From the NCBI GenBank assembly GCA_024644865.1, contig JAHEGZ010000009.1, forward strand, positions 1 through 64,000: DNA of 64,000 bases, written 5' to 3'. Below are positions 39,048 through 46,349 of the stretch, piece by piece. The notes under the pieces are model-generated. The model worked only from the letters and a program-made list of their open reading frames with translations, was not told where the DNA came from and did not search any database. Positions within the stretch are counted from its first letter, which is position 1. Every line of letters begins with the position of its first letter. The DNA comes from Aurantimicrobium sp. (GTDB lineage: Bacteria; Actinomycetota; Actinomycetes; Actinomycetales; Microbacteriaceae). The position numbers were made by a program, and so were the translations under genes.

Positions 39048-39080
39048 CGAAAAGCGCCCACCGTGCAGCGGGCGCTTTCG
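39048..39080 (-). terminator. Terminator downstream of the bS22 gene
   Basis: AAAGCGCCC (39051-39059) pairs with GGGCGCTTT (39070-39078) around a 10-nt loop. On the minus strand the stem is followed by a short T run, so it suits the end of the small ribosomal protein gene at 39100-39198. Confidence 0.7.
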
Positions 39081-39099
39081 TCGATTTTTGAAGAAGTGT

Positions 39100-39198
39100 T
39101 TACTTCTTGTTGCGACGCTGGTGACGCGTCTTGCGAAGGAGCTTGCGGTGCTTCTTCTTCGCCATACGCTTGCGGCGCTTCTTAATTACTGAACCCAC
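39100..39198 (-). CDS. Small ribosomal protein bS22 (AURKAIP1/COX24 domain)
   Basis: A 32-codon gene encodes an extremely basic peptide beginning MGSVIKKRRKRMAKKKHRK (GTG start at 39198) and ending HQRRNKK. This is the conserved actinobacterial AURKAIP1/COX24-like protein, found as an extra 30S protein (bS22) in mycobacterial ribosome structures. GAGG lies upstream of the GTG. The gene is monocistronic with a hairpin terminator. It is easy to miss because of its size. Confidence 0.92.
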   Translation of the reverse strand: MGSVIKKRRKRMAKKKHRKLLRKTRHQRRNKK

Positions 39199-39306
39199 AC
39201 AAACCTCACATGTTTCGGGCGTGGCCACGAATCGTGCGGCCGGGAGTGACGGCGAAATACCGTCGTGAAAGTCTAGCCGAGTTTTCGGCTGACAAAAATT
39301 TATGGG

Positions 39307-39783
39307 CTATTTGCCCAGCTTGGCCACGATCTGCTCGATGAAGTCTCGAGCGGATGCCTGGGCCTCGTCAATCACCGATGTCACCTGGTGCGTCACAGTC
39401 GCGGCAGCGCGACCGAGCGACGCGGCGATCTCGAGTACCTCATCGTCGAGTGGGGCGGATGCGCGCTCTTCCCCTGCGACCGAACTGGCTGCTCCCGCCG
39501 ATGCTTCGCCCTGTGGTGCGAAGTAGCTCAGCCACGACGCGGCCTCGCCGAGCGGCCCGGGCTCGAGGTGGTAGCGGCGGTGCTGTCCGTCTTCGCGCAC
39601 GCCGGCGACTCCGGCCTCGCGCAGAACCTTGAGTTGCTTCGAGACAGTCGGCTGGGTCAGACCGGTTTTGGCAACGAGGTCAGAGACGCTGAGTTCTGCG
39701 TTGCCGTTCATCTGGGCATCCAGCAGAAGGAAGAGGATGGCTCGTCGGTCGTCATCAGCCAGAACGTCAAAGATGTCACTCAT
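39307..39783 (-). CDS. ArsR-like winged-helix regulator
   Basis: The 158-residue protein has an N-terminal ArsR-type winged helix (DVLADDDRRAILFLLLD, then LVAKTGLTQPTVSKQLKVLREAGVAG at about 37-62 and the wing DGQHRRYHLEP). A Ser/Ala linker and a helical C-terminus follow. No metal-binding cysteines are present. ATG 39783 lies 6 nt after TACACT, so it looks leaderless. Target genes are unknown; proC lies upstream on the same strand. Confidence 0.85.
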   Translation of the reverse strand: MSDIFDVLADDDRRAILFLLLDAQMNGNAELSVSDLVAKTGLTQPTVSKQLKVLREAGVAGVREDGQHRRYHLEPGPLGEAASWLSYFAPQGEASAGAASSVAGEERASAPLDDEVLEIAASLGRAAATVTHQVTSVIDEAQASARDFIEQIVAKLGK

Positions 39784-39789
39784 GGCATG

Positions 39790-39795
39790 AGTGTA
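39790..39795 (-). promoter_or_regulatory. -10 box of the ArsR-like gene
   Basis: TACACT on the minus strand (39795-39790) ends exactly 6 nt before the ATG at 39783, consistent with a leaderless transcript. Confidence 0.5.
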
Positions 39796-39822
39796 TCGCC
39801 GTATGCCCGCAAAGGAATATGG

Positions 39823-40689
39823 CTACTTCCCGGCAGCGAGTTCCTGCGCGCGGGCGAGCGAGGCAGCAGTTGCAGCCTCGACGACCGCCTTGAGGTCGGC
39901 GGAGTCAAAGGTTGCGATGGCGCGCTCGGTGGTACCGTTCGGGCTGGTCACCGCGCGACGAAGTTCGGAAGGAGTGCTCTGGCTCTCGAGTGCGTACTGG
40001 CTTGCGCCACGGAACGTGGACTGCGCGAGCAGGGCCGCTTCAGCCGGAGTGAATCCGCGAGCAACGGCAGCGGCCTCGAGCGCCTCAATGAAGTAGAAGA
40101 CATAGGCCGGGCCCGAACCCGAAATCGTGGTCAGGGCATCGAGCTGCGTCTCGGGAACAACCAGCACGTCGCCAACGGTGGCAAAGACCTCGGCAACCTG
40201 GGCTAGGTCGGCGGGGCTCGCGCTCGAGCCTGCTGACAGGCCGGTCATGCCTAAGCGAATGGCGGCCGGGGTGTTCGGCATCGCACGGATGACCGCCCCC
40301 GCTCCGGCGAGCGCAGCCTCAATCGTGCCGCAGGTAACGCCGGCGGCGACACTGACGACGATCGCATCGGGCTCGAGGGCATCCGCGATTTCGGCAGCAA
40401 GTTCAGCGATCTGCGCCGGCTTCACGGCGAGGATGACGACCTTGGCTCCGGCGACAGCGTGGCGGTTGGCCATCTCATCGGTGCTCGTGACCCAGGCGCT
40501 CACGCGCGACTCGGCAGCAAAGTCACTCGCGCGCTCGGCCGAGCGATTGGTGACGCGAACGCTACCCGTGACGGTGACGTGTTCTGCGAGGAGCCCGGCC
40601 AGAATGGCGCGACCCATCGAGCCGGCTCCAAGAATGGCCACCGTGGGCAGAGTTACCGATGCGGGGGCTGAGCCGGAGTGTGCGTTCAC
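39823..40689 (-). CDS. proC: Pyrroline-5-carboxylate reductase
   Basis: The 288-residue enzyme has the dinucleotide motif VAILGAGSMGRAI (13-25), AVKPAQIAELA near 87, and the C-terminal ProC signature SGSGPAYVFYFIEAL near 188. It makes proline from pyrroline-5-carboxylate. GTG 40689 lies 6 nt after TAGAAT. Confidence 0.95.
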   Translation of the reverse strand: MNAHSGSAPASVTLPTVAILGAGSMGRAILAGLLAEHVTVTGSVRVTNRSAERASDFAAESRVSAWVTSTDEMANRHAVAGAKVVILAVKPAQIAELAAEIADALEPDAIVVSVAAGVTCGTIEAALAGAGAVIRAMPNTPAAIRLGMTGLSAGSSASPADLAQVAEVFATVGDVLVVPETQLDALTTISGSGPAYVFYFIEALEAAAVARGFTPAEAALLAQSTFRGASQYALESQSTPSELRRAVTSPNGTTERAIATFDSADLKAVVEAATAASLARAQELAAGK

Positions 40690-40695
40690 GCCTTC

Positions 40696-40704
40696 ATTCT
40701 AGGA
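40696..40704. promoter_or_regulatory. Overlapping divergent -10 boxes of proC and the CDF transporter
   Basis: TAGAAT on the minus strand (40701-40696) is the -10 box of proC. TAGGAT on the plus strand (40699-40704) can serve the transporter at 40734. They share three bases, so the two promoters cannot be occupied at once. Confidence 0.45.
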
Positions 40705-40733
40705 TTGAGGCAGAGCAGACGAGGGGAACTTAG

Positions 40734-41696
40734 GTGAGTACATCCGGCGGCACCCGTGCCATCGTTGCAGCGCTCATGGCCAACCTCGGCATCGCGGCGA
40801 CAAAGTTCATCGCCTTCGCCTTCTCTGGTGCGTCGTCGATGCTGGCCGAAGCGATTCACTCGCTGGCCGATTCGATCAACCAGATTCTCTTGCTGGTCGG
40901 CGGGCGCAAGTCGCTCAAGTCGGCCGACGTGAAACACCCGTTCGGTTACGGTCGCGAACGCTATGTGTACGCCTTCGTCGTCTCGATGATTCTTTTTACT
41001 GTCGGAGGCGTGTTCGCGCTTTACGAGGGCTACGAGAAACTACTTCACCCGCACCCGCTCGAGGTCTGGTGGCTGCCCATGACCGTGCTCACGGTGTCGA
41101 TCGTGCTCGAGTCGTTCTCGCTGCGCACCGCGCTGAAAGAAGCCTCGGTTCCCCGAGGGAACGCCAGCTGGGTCTCGTTCATTCGCCACGCCAAGGCTCC
41201 TGAGCTGCCCGTTGTTATTCTCGAGGACACCGCCGCCCTGCTTGGACTCGTCTTTGCATTCTTCGGTGTGGGCCTGACCGCCCTGACCGGAAACAGCGTG
41301 TTCGACGCCATCGGAACGATGCTGATTGGCGCCCTGCTCGTGGTCGTGGCGGTCGTTTTGGGCATTGAGACCAAGGGGCTCCTTGTGGGCGAAGGAGCAA
41401 CTCCCGGCGACGTTGAAAAGATTGAGCTGGCGATTCTGGCCGGTGACGAAGCCGAAAACATCATCCACATGAAGACCCTGTATCTCGGGCCGGATGAGCT
41501 CATGGTGGGGGCAAAACTTGCCTTCTCGCCCAAGAAGACGTTGGCCACCGTAGCATCCGACATCGATGCCATCGAGGCGCGCATCCGCGCGGCCGTGGAG
41601 TCGGCTCGCATCATTTACATCGAGCCAGATGTTCAACGCTCGACCAAGAAAGTCAACACAGACACTGACACCATCGTGCTGAAGGGCCTCGAATGA
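40734..41696 (+). CDS. Cation diffusion facilitator (ZnT9-like group)
   Basis: The 320-residue protein has six transmembrane segments and a cytoplasmic C-terminal domain. The first metal half-site HSLAD (His42, Asp46) is normal. In the second, the usual HxxxD is replaced by ILEDTAAL around Glu164-Asp165, as in the SLC30A9-like group. The exported ion is uncertain (Zn2+, Mn2+ or other). GTG 40734 has GAGGGGA upstream. It overlaps the amidotransferase by ATGA. Confidence 0.85.
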   Translation: MSTSGGTRAIVAALMANLGIAATKFIAFAFSGASSMLAEAIHSLADSINQILLLVGGRKSLKSADVKHPFGYGRERYVYAFVVSMILFTVGGVFALYEGYEKLLHPHPLEVWWLPMTVLTVSIVLESFSLRTALKEASVPRGNASWVSFIRHAKAPELPVVILEDTAALLGLVFAFFGVGLTALTGNSVFDAIGTMLIGALLVVVAVVLGIETKGLLVGEGATPGDVEKIELAILAGDEAENIIHMKTLYLGPDELMVGAKLAFSPKKTLATVASDIDAIEARIRAAVESARIIYIEPDVQRSTKKVNTDTDTIVLKGLE

Positions 41697-42400
41697 GCAA
41701 GCGTGCATTGGTCATCGAGCACGACCCGTCGATCAGCCTCGGCAACCTTGAGCCGGTGCTCCGCGAAGCCGGCTACGACATTGAGGTTGTGGACGCCCGC
41801 ACCGCGGACCTCGAATTGATGGACGCCACCGGCGCAGACGTTGTCGTCGTGCTCGGCAATGACAGTGGCGTGTATGAGAAAGACCGCCTGAGCTACATCG
41901 CCACCGAAGAGACTTGGCTGGCTTCACGACTCGAGGCGCAGCGTCCGACTCTCGGCGTCTGCTTCGGCGCCCAAATCATGGCCAGCGCCCTCGGTGGCGA
42001 GGTCTACAAGGGCGACTCCACTCAGATTGGCTATCGCGAGGTCACACCGACTCCCGAGGGCAGTCAGTCACCGGTTGCCGTCTTCGATGGGGTACCGGTC
42101 GTGCAATGGCATGGCGACACGTTCACTCTTCCCGAGCAGGCCACGCGCCTTGCCGGCAGCAGCGACTACGCGAACGAAGCGTTTGCAGTGGGTGACTGGG
42201 CGCTGGCCATCCAATTTCATCCCGAAGTCACCGTCGAGATGTACCGCCAGTGGTTGGCCGACGGACGAGAGTCAGTGACCAATCAGGGTCTGAGTGAAGA
42301 CGAACTCATGCGTGAACACATGGAACTCAACGAGCGCATGCAGGCGGCGAGCGCTGAAATGCTTAGGAGCTGGCTTCACGGCCTCGAAAAAACTCAGTGA
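41693..42400 (+). CDS. Class I glutamine amidotransferase domain protein
   Basis: The 235-residue stand-alone GATase has the nucleophile in GVCFGAQ (Cys90) and the His-Glu pair in QFHPEV (His176, Glu178). It is similar to GuaA-like C26 hydrolases annotated as GMP synthase-type; the acceptor is unknown. It overlaps the CDF gene by ATGA, and its 3' end overlaps convergent tadA by 38 bp. Confidence 0.86.
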   Translation: MSKRALVIEHDPSISLGNLEPVLREAGYDIEVVDARTADLELMDATGADVVVVLGNDSGVYEKDRLSYIATEETWLASRLEAQRPTLGVCFGAQIMASALGGEVYKGDSTQIGYREVTPTPEGSQSPVAVFDGVPVVQWHGDTFTLPEQATRLAGSSDYANEAFAVGDWALAIQFHPEVTVEMYRQWLADGRESVTNQGLSEDELMREHMELNERMQAASAEMLRSWLHGLEKTQ

Positions 42401-42839
42401 GCCCGGATGCGCACTGCGCTTCGAGCACGCCACCGATGACCTCGACCTGGTGGTTGAGCCGGCGATCGCGCAGCAGGTCGTAAACCGACCCTGCGGCACC
42501 GGCTTTCTCGTCCCAGGCTCCAAACACCACCCGAGGAATGCGTGCCGCCAGGATTGCCCCGGCACACATGACGCACGGCTCAAGCGTGACCACGAGCGTG
42601 GCATCGGTCAATCGCCACGACTCGAGCGTGGCGGTTGCGGCGCGAATGGCTTCAACCTCAGCGTGACCGGTGGGGTCGTGTGTGACCTCGCGAGTGTTGT
42701 GCCCGGAAGCAAGAAGGTTTCCGTTGGAATCAATGATGACGGCACCCACGGGTACATCCCCCGCCGCGCGAGCAAACTCGGCTTGCTCGAGAGCGCGCAG
42801 CATCCACTGTTCGTACTCCGGAGAAATACTCAGAGCCAC
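42363..42839 (-). CDS. tadA: tRNA-specific adenosine deaminase
   Basis: The 158-residue zinc deaminase converts A34 to inosine in tRNA-Arg. HAE (His59, Glu61) and PCVMC (Cys89, Cys92) form the zinc site. GTG 42839 was chosen because AAGGAGGG lies just upstream; the longer open frame adds a non-conserved basic leader. It shares 38 bp with the end of the amidotransferase gene. Confidence 0.9.
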   Translation of the reverse strand: MALSISPEYEQWMLRALEQAEFARAAGDVPVGAVIIDSNGNLLASGHNTREVTHDPTGHAEVEAIRAATATLESWRLTDATLVVTLEPCVMCAGAILAARIPRVVFGAWDEKAGAAGSVYDLLRDRRLNHQVEVIGGVLEAQCASGLTEFFRGREASS

Positions 42840-42898
42840 CTGCCCTCCTTCCAACAAGATCGAGCCTATGCGAGGTTGCTTTCTCTCACGCTGTCGGT

Positions 42899-42928
42899 TT
42901 GACACGGGCCTGACCACTCCGGTTAACT
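42899..42928 (+). promoter_or_regulatory. Sigma-70 type promoter of the winged-helix gene
   Basis: TTGACA (42899-42904) and TTAACT (42923-42928) are separated by 18 bp. Transcription from here would give a 5' leader of about 190 nt before ATG 43127. The leader contains an 8-bp inverted repeat, GTCGAATG (43017-43024) and CATTCGAC (43048-43055). Confidence 0.55.
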
Positions 42929-43126
42929 TTTGGTATGTTCACGCGCGTTCAGCCCTCTATCGCTCCGGCGATCCAGTGTTGTGCCGGCTCGATGATGGCC
43001 GGTGTGAATGACGCCTGTCGAATGTGTCGCTAGTCGCTTCACCTCACCATTCGACAATTCGTTCCCCAACAGAACCTCCGCGTCATCGCAGGTCACGAGG
43101 AACACTCACATCATCTAAGGACAAAA

Positions 43127-43741
43127 ATGTCACCCGACCAGCAGCCCGCTAAGTCGCCAAAAACCGCGCGTGGATTCGCCCTCTATGTGGGCATCGACGA
43201 GGCCACTGCGGCCGCCAACGGTATCGATCTCTCCAAGCTCGTCGAAGCTCTGAAGAACCTGACGAGCGAACTCGCGCCGAGCGCCGAGACCTACGCGGCA
43301 GTGGCCCTCGCGTCGGAGTCGGCCGGGGGTCGCGACGTAGACGTCGTGCGCCTTGCCCTGCAAGAACCTGCCGCCGTTTCTAAGGTGCGCAGCCGTGACG
43401 ATAAGACCGGTGGAGTTGTCGTCGACATTTCTCGCAAGCGCGTTCTCATCGACAATGAGACAGCTCCCCTGACGTTCAAAGAATTCGAGCTGCTGCAGTA
43501 TCTGGTTCTGCACAAGGGACAGACCGTCAGTCGCGCAGACCTCATCAGCGCGCTGTGGCGAGCCGATGAAGATGACATCCCCAACGACCGCACCATCGAT
43601 GTGCACGTGCGCCGATTGCGTTCCAAGCTCGGACGATTCGAAGACATCGTGCGCACGGTTCGTGGCACCGGGTACCGCTATGACGTTCACGCGGATGTGC
43701 TGGTTCTGTTCGCCAGCGCACCCAGCCCCGACCTGTTCTAG
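43127..43741 (+). CDS. Winged-helix DNA-binding protein (OmpR/PhoB C-terminal type, no receiver)
   Basis: The 204-residue protein has an N-terminal region of about 90 residues that is not a response-regulator receiver (no phospho-acceptor Asp pattern seen). A full OmpR/PhoB-type winged helix follows (about 103-185: LTFKEFELLQYLVLHKGQTVSR, then DRTIDVHVRRLRSKLG and VRGTGYRY). It probably acts without phosphorylation. TAAGGACA precedes ATG 43127. Confidence 0.84.
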   Translation: MSPDQQPAKSPKTARGFALYVGIDEATAAANGIDLSKLVEALKNLTSELAPSAETYAAVALASESAGGRDVDVVRLALQEPAAVSKVRSRDDKTGGVVVDISRKRVLIDNETAPLTFKEFELLQYLVLHKGQTVSRADLISALWRADEDDIPNDRTIDVHVRRLRSKLGRFEDIVRTVRGTGYRYDVHADVLVLFASAPSPDLF

Positions 43742-43874
43742 CCGTTCTTAAGAAGTTTCTGAGAATTGCGCGGAAAGGCTAGTGTTCCGTTACCAATTCG
43801 TTATACATTGAACTCACGCGGAAATTGGCTTCAAGGTTTTCGTATTGTGATTGCTTTTCTCTTGGTGAATGACT

Positions 43875-43904
43875 TGGCCGACCGATTGCCTCATCGGTCG
43901 GCCA
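43875..43904. terminator. Long perfect hairpin between the winged-helix gene and the photolyase
   Basis: GGCCGACCGA (43876-43885) and TCGGTCGGCC (43894-43903), with a flanking T-A pair, form an 11-bp stem with an 8-nt loop. There is no T tract on either side. It may be a U-poor terminator or a protein site; it ends 15 bp before the photolyase -10 box. Confidence 0.5.
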
Positions 43905-43918
43905 CAGTCGTTAAGCGG

Positions 43919-43924
43919 TAGTCT
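43919..43924 (+). promoter_or_regulatory. -10 box of the photolyase gene
   Basis: TAGTCT ends 7 nt before the GTG at 43932 and there is no Shine-Dalgarno, so the transcript is probably leaderless. Confidence 0.5.
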
Positions 43925-43931
43925 CGCCAAC

Positions 43932-45341
43932 GTGAACACAAGCATCGTGTGGCTTCGTGACGACCTGAGAGTTGCCGATAACCCTGCGCTCAATGCTGCG
44001 GTTGAGACAGGGCATCCGGTGCTTGCCGTGTACATCCTCGATGAGGTGAGCGAAGGGATTCGCCCGCTGGGTAGTGCCACCAAGTGGTGGTTGCACCACA
44101 GCCTGGAATCGTTGGCCTACCGTCTCGAGAGACTCGGCGGCCGCCTTATTCTTCGCCGCGGAGCGGCTCACGATATTTTGCGCGATCTCATTCGCGAGAC
44201 GAGTGCAACGAGCGTGTTCTGGAACCGTCGATACGGACTGGCGGAGCGCACACTCGATGCCAACGTCAAAGAGTACGCGCGCGCATCCGGGCTGGAAGCC
44301 CAGAGCTTTGCAGCGAACCTGCTTCACGAACCGTGGACGATTCGCACTGGTGGCGGCACCCCGTACACGGTCTTCACGCCGTTCTGGAAGTCGTGTCTGA
44401 ACCAGCTCACGCCCCCGAGGGCGCCGCTGGCAGCCCCCTCGAAAATCACCGGGTTCGCAGGCGACATCGAGTCGGATGACCTCGGCTCGTGGAAGCTTCA
44501 ACCCACCACCCCCAACTGGGCGATGGGCTTTGGATACCGATGGACGGTGGGCGAGCAGGGAGCTCATGCCGCCCTTGAGCGCTTCGTCACCGAGCGATTG
44601 AGCGACTACGCAGTCGGACGTGACGAACCGTCGAAATACACGACCAGCGAGCTCTCCCCGCACTTGCGATTTGGTGAGATCAGTCCGTTCCAGATTTGGG
44701 AGCGCATCGAGCAGGTGAAGCAGAGTGCCGACGCCGAACTGCTCAAGAACTGTGCAAGGTTCCTAGCCGAAGTGGGCTGGCGCGAGTTCAGCTACCACCT
44801 GCTGTTCCACTGGCCCGACCTCGCCACGGTTAACTTCGACGCGCGCTTCAACTCGTTCCCGTGGGCCACACCCGAGCCCGAGGTGCTGCGCTCCTGGCAG
44901 CAGGGCGAGACGGGCATCCCACTGGTGGATGCCGGTATGCGCGAGCTCTGGCAAACCGGTTACATGCACAATCGCGTGCGCATGGTCGCCGCGAGCTTTT
45001 TGATCAAGAACCTGCTCGTCGACTGGCGCGTGGGTGAGGCCTGGTTCTGGGACACCCTCGTCGACGCCGACGCAGCAAACAATGCAGCGAGCTGGCAGTG
45101 GGTGGCCGGCAGCGGCGCAGATGCCGCGCCGTACTTTCGCGTCTTCAACCCGGTGCTCCAGGCAGAGAAATTCGATGCTCACGGCAGCTACCTGCACAAG
45201 TACCTCGGTGACTACGAGCTCGGTGAGCTCGCCGGATACCCCGAGCCGATTGTCGATCTCAAAGCCACACGTGACCGCGCGCTCGAGGCGTTCGCGACCG
45301 TGCAGAAACTACCACGCGATATTCGCCCTCCGGTGAGCTAG
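43932..45341 (+). CDS. Cryptochrome/DNA photolyase family protein
   Basis: The 469-residue flavoprotein has an N-terminal photolyase alpha/beta antenna domain (1-130, SIVWLRDDLRVADNPAL) and a C-terminal FAD domain (about 200-460) with TSELSPHLRFGEIS, PLVDAGMRELWQTGYMHNRVRM and WDTLVDADAANNAASWQWVAG. These are class I CPD photolyase features, so light-driven DNA repair is likely. GTG 43932 starts at the conserved N-terminus. Confidence 0.92.
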   Translation: MNTSIVWLRDDLRVADNPALNAAVETGHPVLAVYILDEVSEGIRPLGSATKWWLHHSLESLAYRLERLGGRLILRRGAAHDILRDLIRETSATSVFWNRRYGLAERTLDANVKEYARASGLEAQSFAANLLHEPWTIRTGGGTPYTVFTPFWKSCLNQLTPPRAPLAAPSKITGFAGDIESDDLGSWKLQPTTPNWAMGFGYRWTVGEQGAHAALERFVTERLSDYAVGRDEPSKYTTSELSPHLRFGEISPFQIWERIEQVKQSADAELLKNCARFLAEVGWREFSYHLLFHWPDLATVNFDARFNSFPWATPEPEVLRSWQQGETGIPLVDAGMRELWQTGYMHNRVRMVAASFLIKNLLVDWRVGEAWFWDTLVDADAANNAASWQWVAGSGADAAPYFRVFNPVLQAEKFDAHGSYLHKYLGDYELGELAGYPEPIVDLKATRDRALEAFATVQKLPRDIRPPVS

Positions 45342-45418
45342 TTCATCCACACATGTGACGTTCGGCATACCGAGCAAGCTCGGGCTTGGCAAACTAGCAA
45401 CGTGGACTATTTTCGTAT

Positions 45419-45424
45419 TACAAT
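45419..45424 (+). promoter_or_regulatory. -10 box and small inverted repeat of the RHH/toxin-like pair
   Basis: TACAAT (45419-45424) ends 6 nt before ATG 45431, so the mRNA is probably leaderless. The -10 box lies inside TATT-AC-AATA (45417-45426), a short inverted repeat that would suit a dimeric ribbon-helix-helix repressor. Confidence 0.5.
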
Positions 45425-45430
45425 AAAAGC

Positions 45431-45691
45431 ATGAACGCGAAGCGCACCATCCAGGGGCACCCCGTCACCGAGGCGCAGATTGAGGCCTGGGCGGCAGAAG
45501 CTGAGCGAGGATTCGACATCCCGGCGCTGAAAAAACGCGGACGCGGGCGTCCGGGTCGCGCGGCTAGCGCATCCCAGGTCGTCTCGCTGCGGTTCACTGA
45601 CGCCGAGCTTGCCGTGATCGATGCGCGCGCCAAGCGCGACAACCTGACGCGATCTGAACTTATTCGCGCGGCGGTGATGTCCTCCTCCTGA
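45431..45691 (+). CDS. Ribbon-helix-helix protein, probable antitoxin
   Basis: The 86-residue protein has a variable N-terminal half (AQIEAWAAEAERGFDIPAL), a basic linker (KKRGRGRPGR) and a C-terminal CopG/Arc-type motif: strand VVSLRFTD then two helices AELAVIDARAKRDN and LTRSELIRAAVMSS. It stops at TGATG, overlapping the downstream gene by one base. The order is that of a type II toxin-antitoxin operon with the antitoxin first. Confidence 0.72.
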   Translation: MNAKRTIQGHPVTEAQIEAWAAEAERGFDIPALKKRGRGRPGRAASASQVVSLRFTDAELAVIDARAKRDNLTRSELIRAAVMSSS

Positions 45692-45948
45692 TGAGCGTTC
45701 ACGATTCCGCACTTAGGCACGGGATCGCAAGGGAGGATGCCATCCACGTTTCGTCAACACCTTTGTGGGTTGACTACCTCGATGAGGGAAGTCCGGCGCA
45801 CCAGCTGCGAATTGGGTTCGATACCCAAGGAAGACTCCTCGAGACGGTGGTGCTGGTTTTCGACAGCGGTGAGGAACTGGTGATCCACGCGATGAAAATC
45901 AGAAAGAAGGTTGTGGCGCTCGTGCCACGGGCGTTGCTCGAAAACTAG
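45691..45948 (+). CDS. Small toxin-like protein (BrnT/RelE-like, tentative)
   Basis: The 85-residue protein starts SVHDSALRHGIAREDAIHV, then a beta-rich middle (LRIGFDTQGRLLETVVLVFDSGEELVIHAMKIRKK). The HGI-x-x-EDA opening, the IGxD-x-x-GRLLE strand and the terminal HAMK element resemble BrnT-like ribonuclease toxins paired with RHH antitoxins. Toxicity is untested and the assignment is by resemblance. It overlaps the convergent SnoaL gene by 4 bp. Confidence 0.55.
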   Translation: MSVHDSALRHGIAREDAIHVSSTPLWVDYLDEGSPAHQLRIGFDTQGRLLETVVLVFDSGEELVIHAMKIRKKVVALVPRALLEN

Positions 45949-46340
45949 CTCATCGACTTGTTTTGCTCGGCACTGTCGACGACCTGCTCGAAGGCCACGA
46001 CCTTGCCGTCGCGCACGGTCCACAGGTGCACCACGCGCACGTTTTGCGGCTTGCCCGTGGCGCGAAAAGTACCGACATAGTTGCAGACCGCGGCGACCTT
46101 GCCGGATGCTTCGTCAGCGATGAGGTACTCGGGCACGGCTCCGAAACCTTCCCATTCGGCGTTGATGCGCTCGAAGATGTTCGGCACAACCTCAGCCATG
46201 CCGTGGAAGGTGCCCGCGTAGGCGCCGCCGTCTGATTCCTTCCAGACGATGTCGTCTGAAAAGTCTTTGAACATCGAGGGGATGTCGCCCGCTGCGCCGG
46301 CGGCGTAGTGAGCGGCGATAGTGTCATGTGCGTTTGCCAT
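45945..46340 (-). CDS. Nuclear transport factor 2 (SnoaL-like) family protein
   Basis: The 131-residue NTF2-fold protein starts AHDTIAAHYAAGAAGDI, has DIVWKESDGGAYAGTFHG in the middle and ends VRDGKVVAFEQVVDSAEQ. It belongs to the broad SnoaL-like group of small isomerase or ligand-binding proteins. It lies 9 bp after the MoaF-like gene, last in a leftward run with dehydrogenases. Confidence 0.83.
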   Translation of the reverse strand: MANAHDTIAAHYAAGAAGDIPSMFKDFSDDIVWKESDGGAYAGTFHGMAEVVPNIFERINAEWEGFGAVPEYLIADEASGKVAAVCNYVGTFRATGKPQNVRVVHLWTVRDGKVVAFEQVVDSAEQNKSMS

Positions 46341-46349
46341 GTGGGTCTC

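Noticed and set aside
39199-39306. A TTGTCA / TAGACT promoter for the bS22 gene
   Set aside because: The spacing is only 14 bp, and the hexamers flank an inverted repeat (39275-39290) that may be a terminator for the upstream gene. The promoter cannot be placed with confidence.
45370-45383. Small inverted repeat CCGAGCAAGCTCGG after the photolyase
   Set aside because: The loop is too short for more than a 5-bp stem and no T tract follows, so it is not called a terminator.
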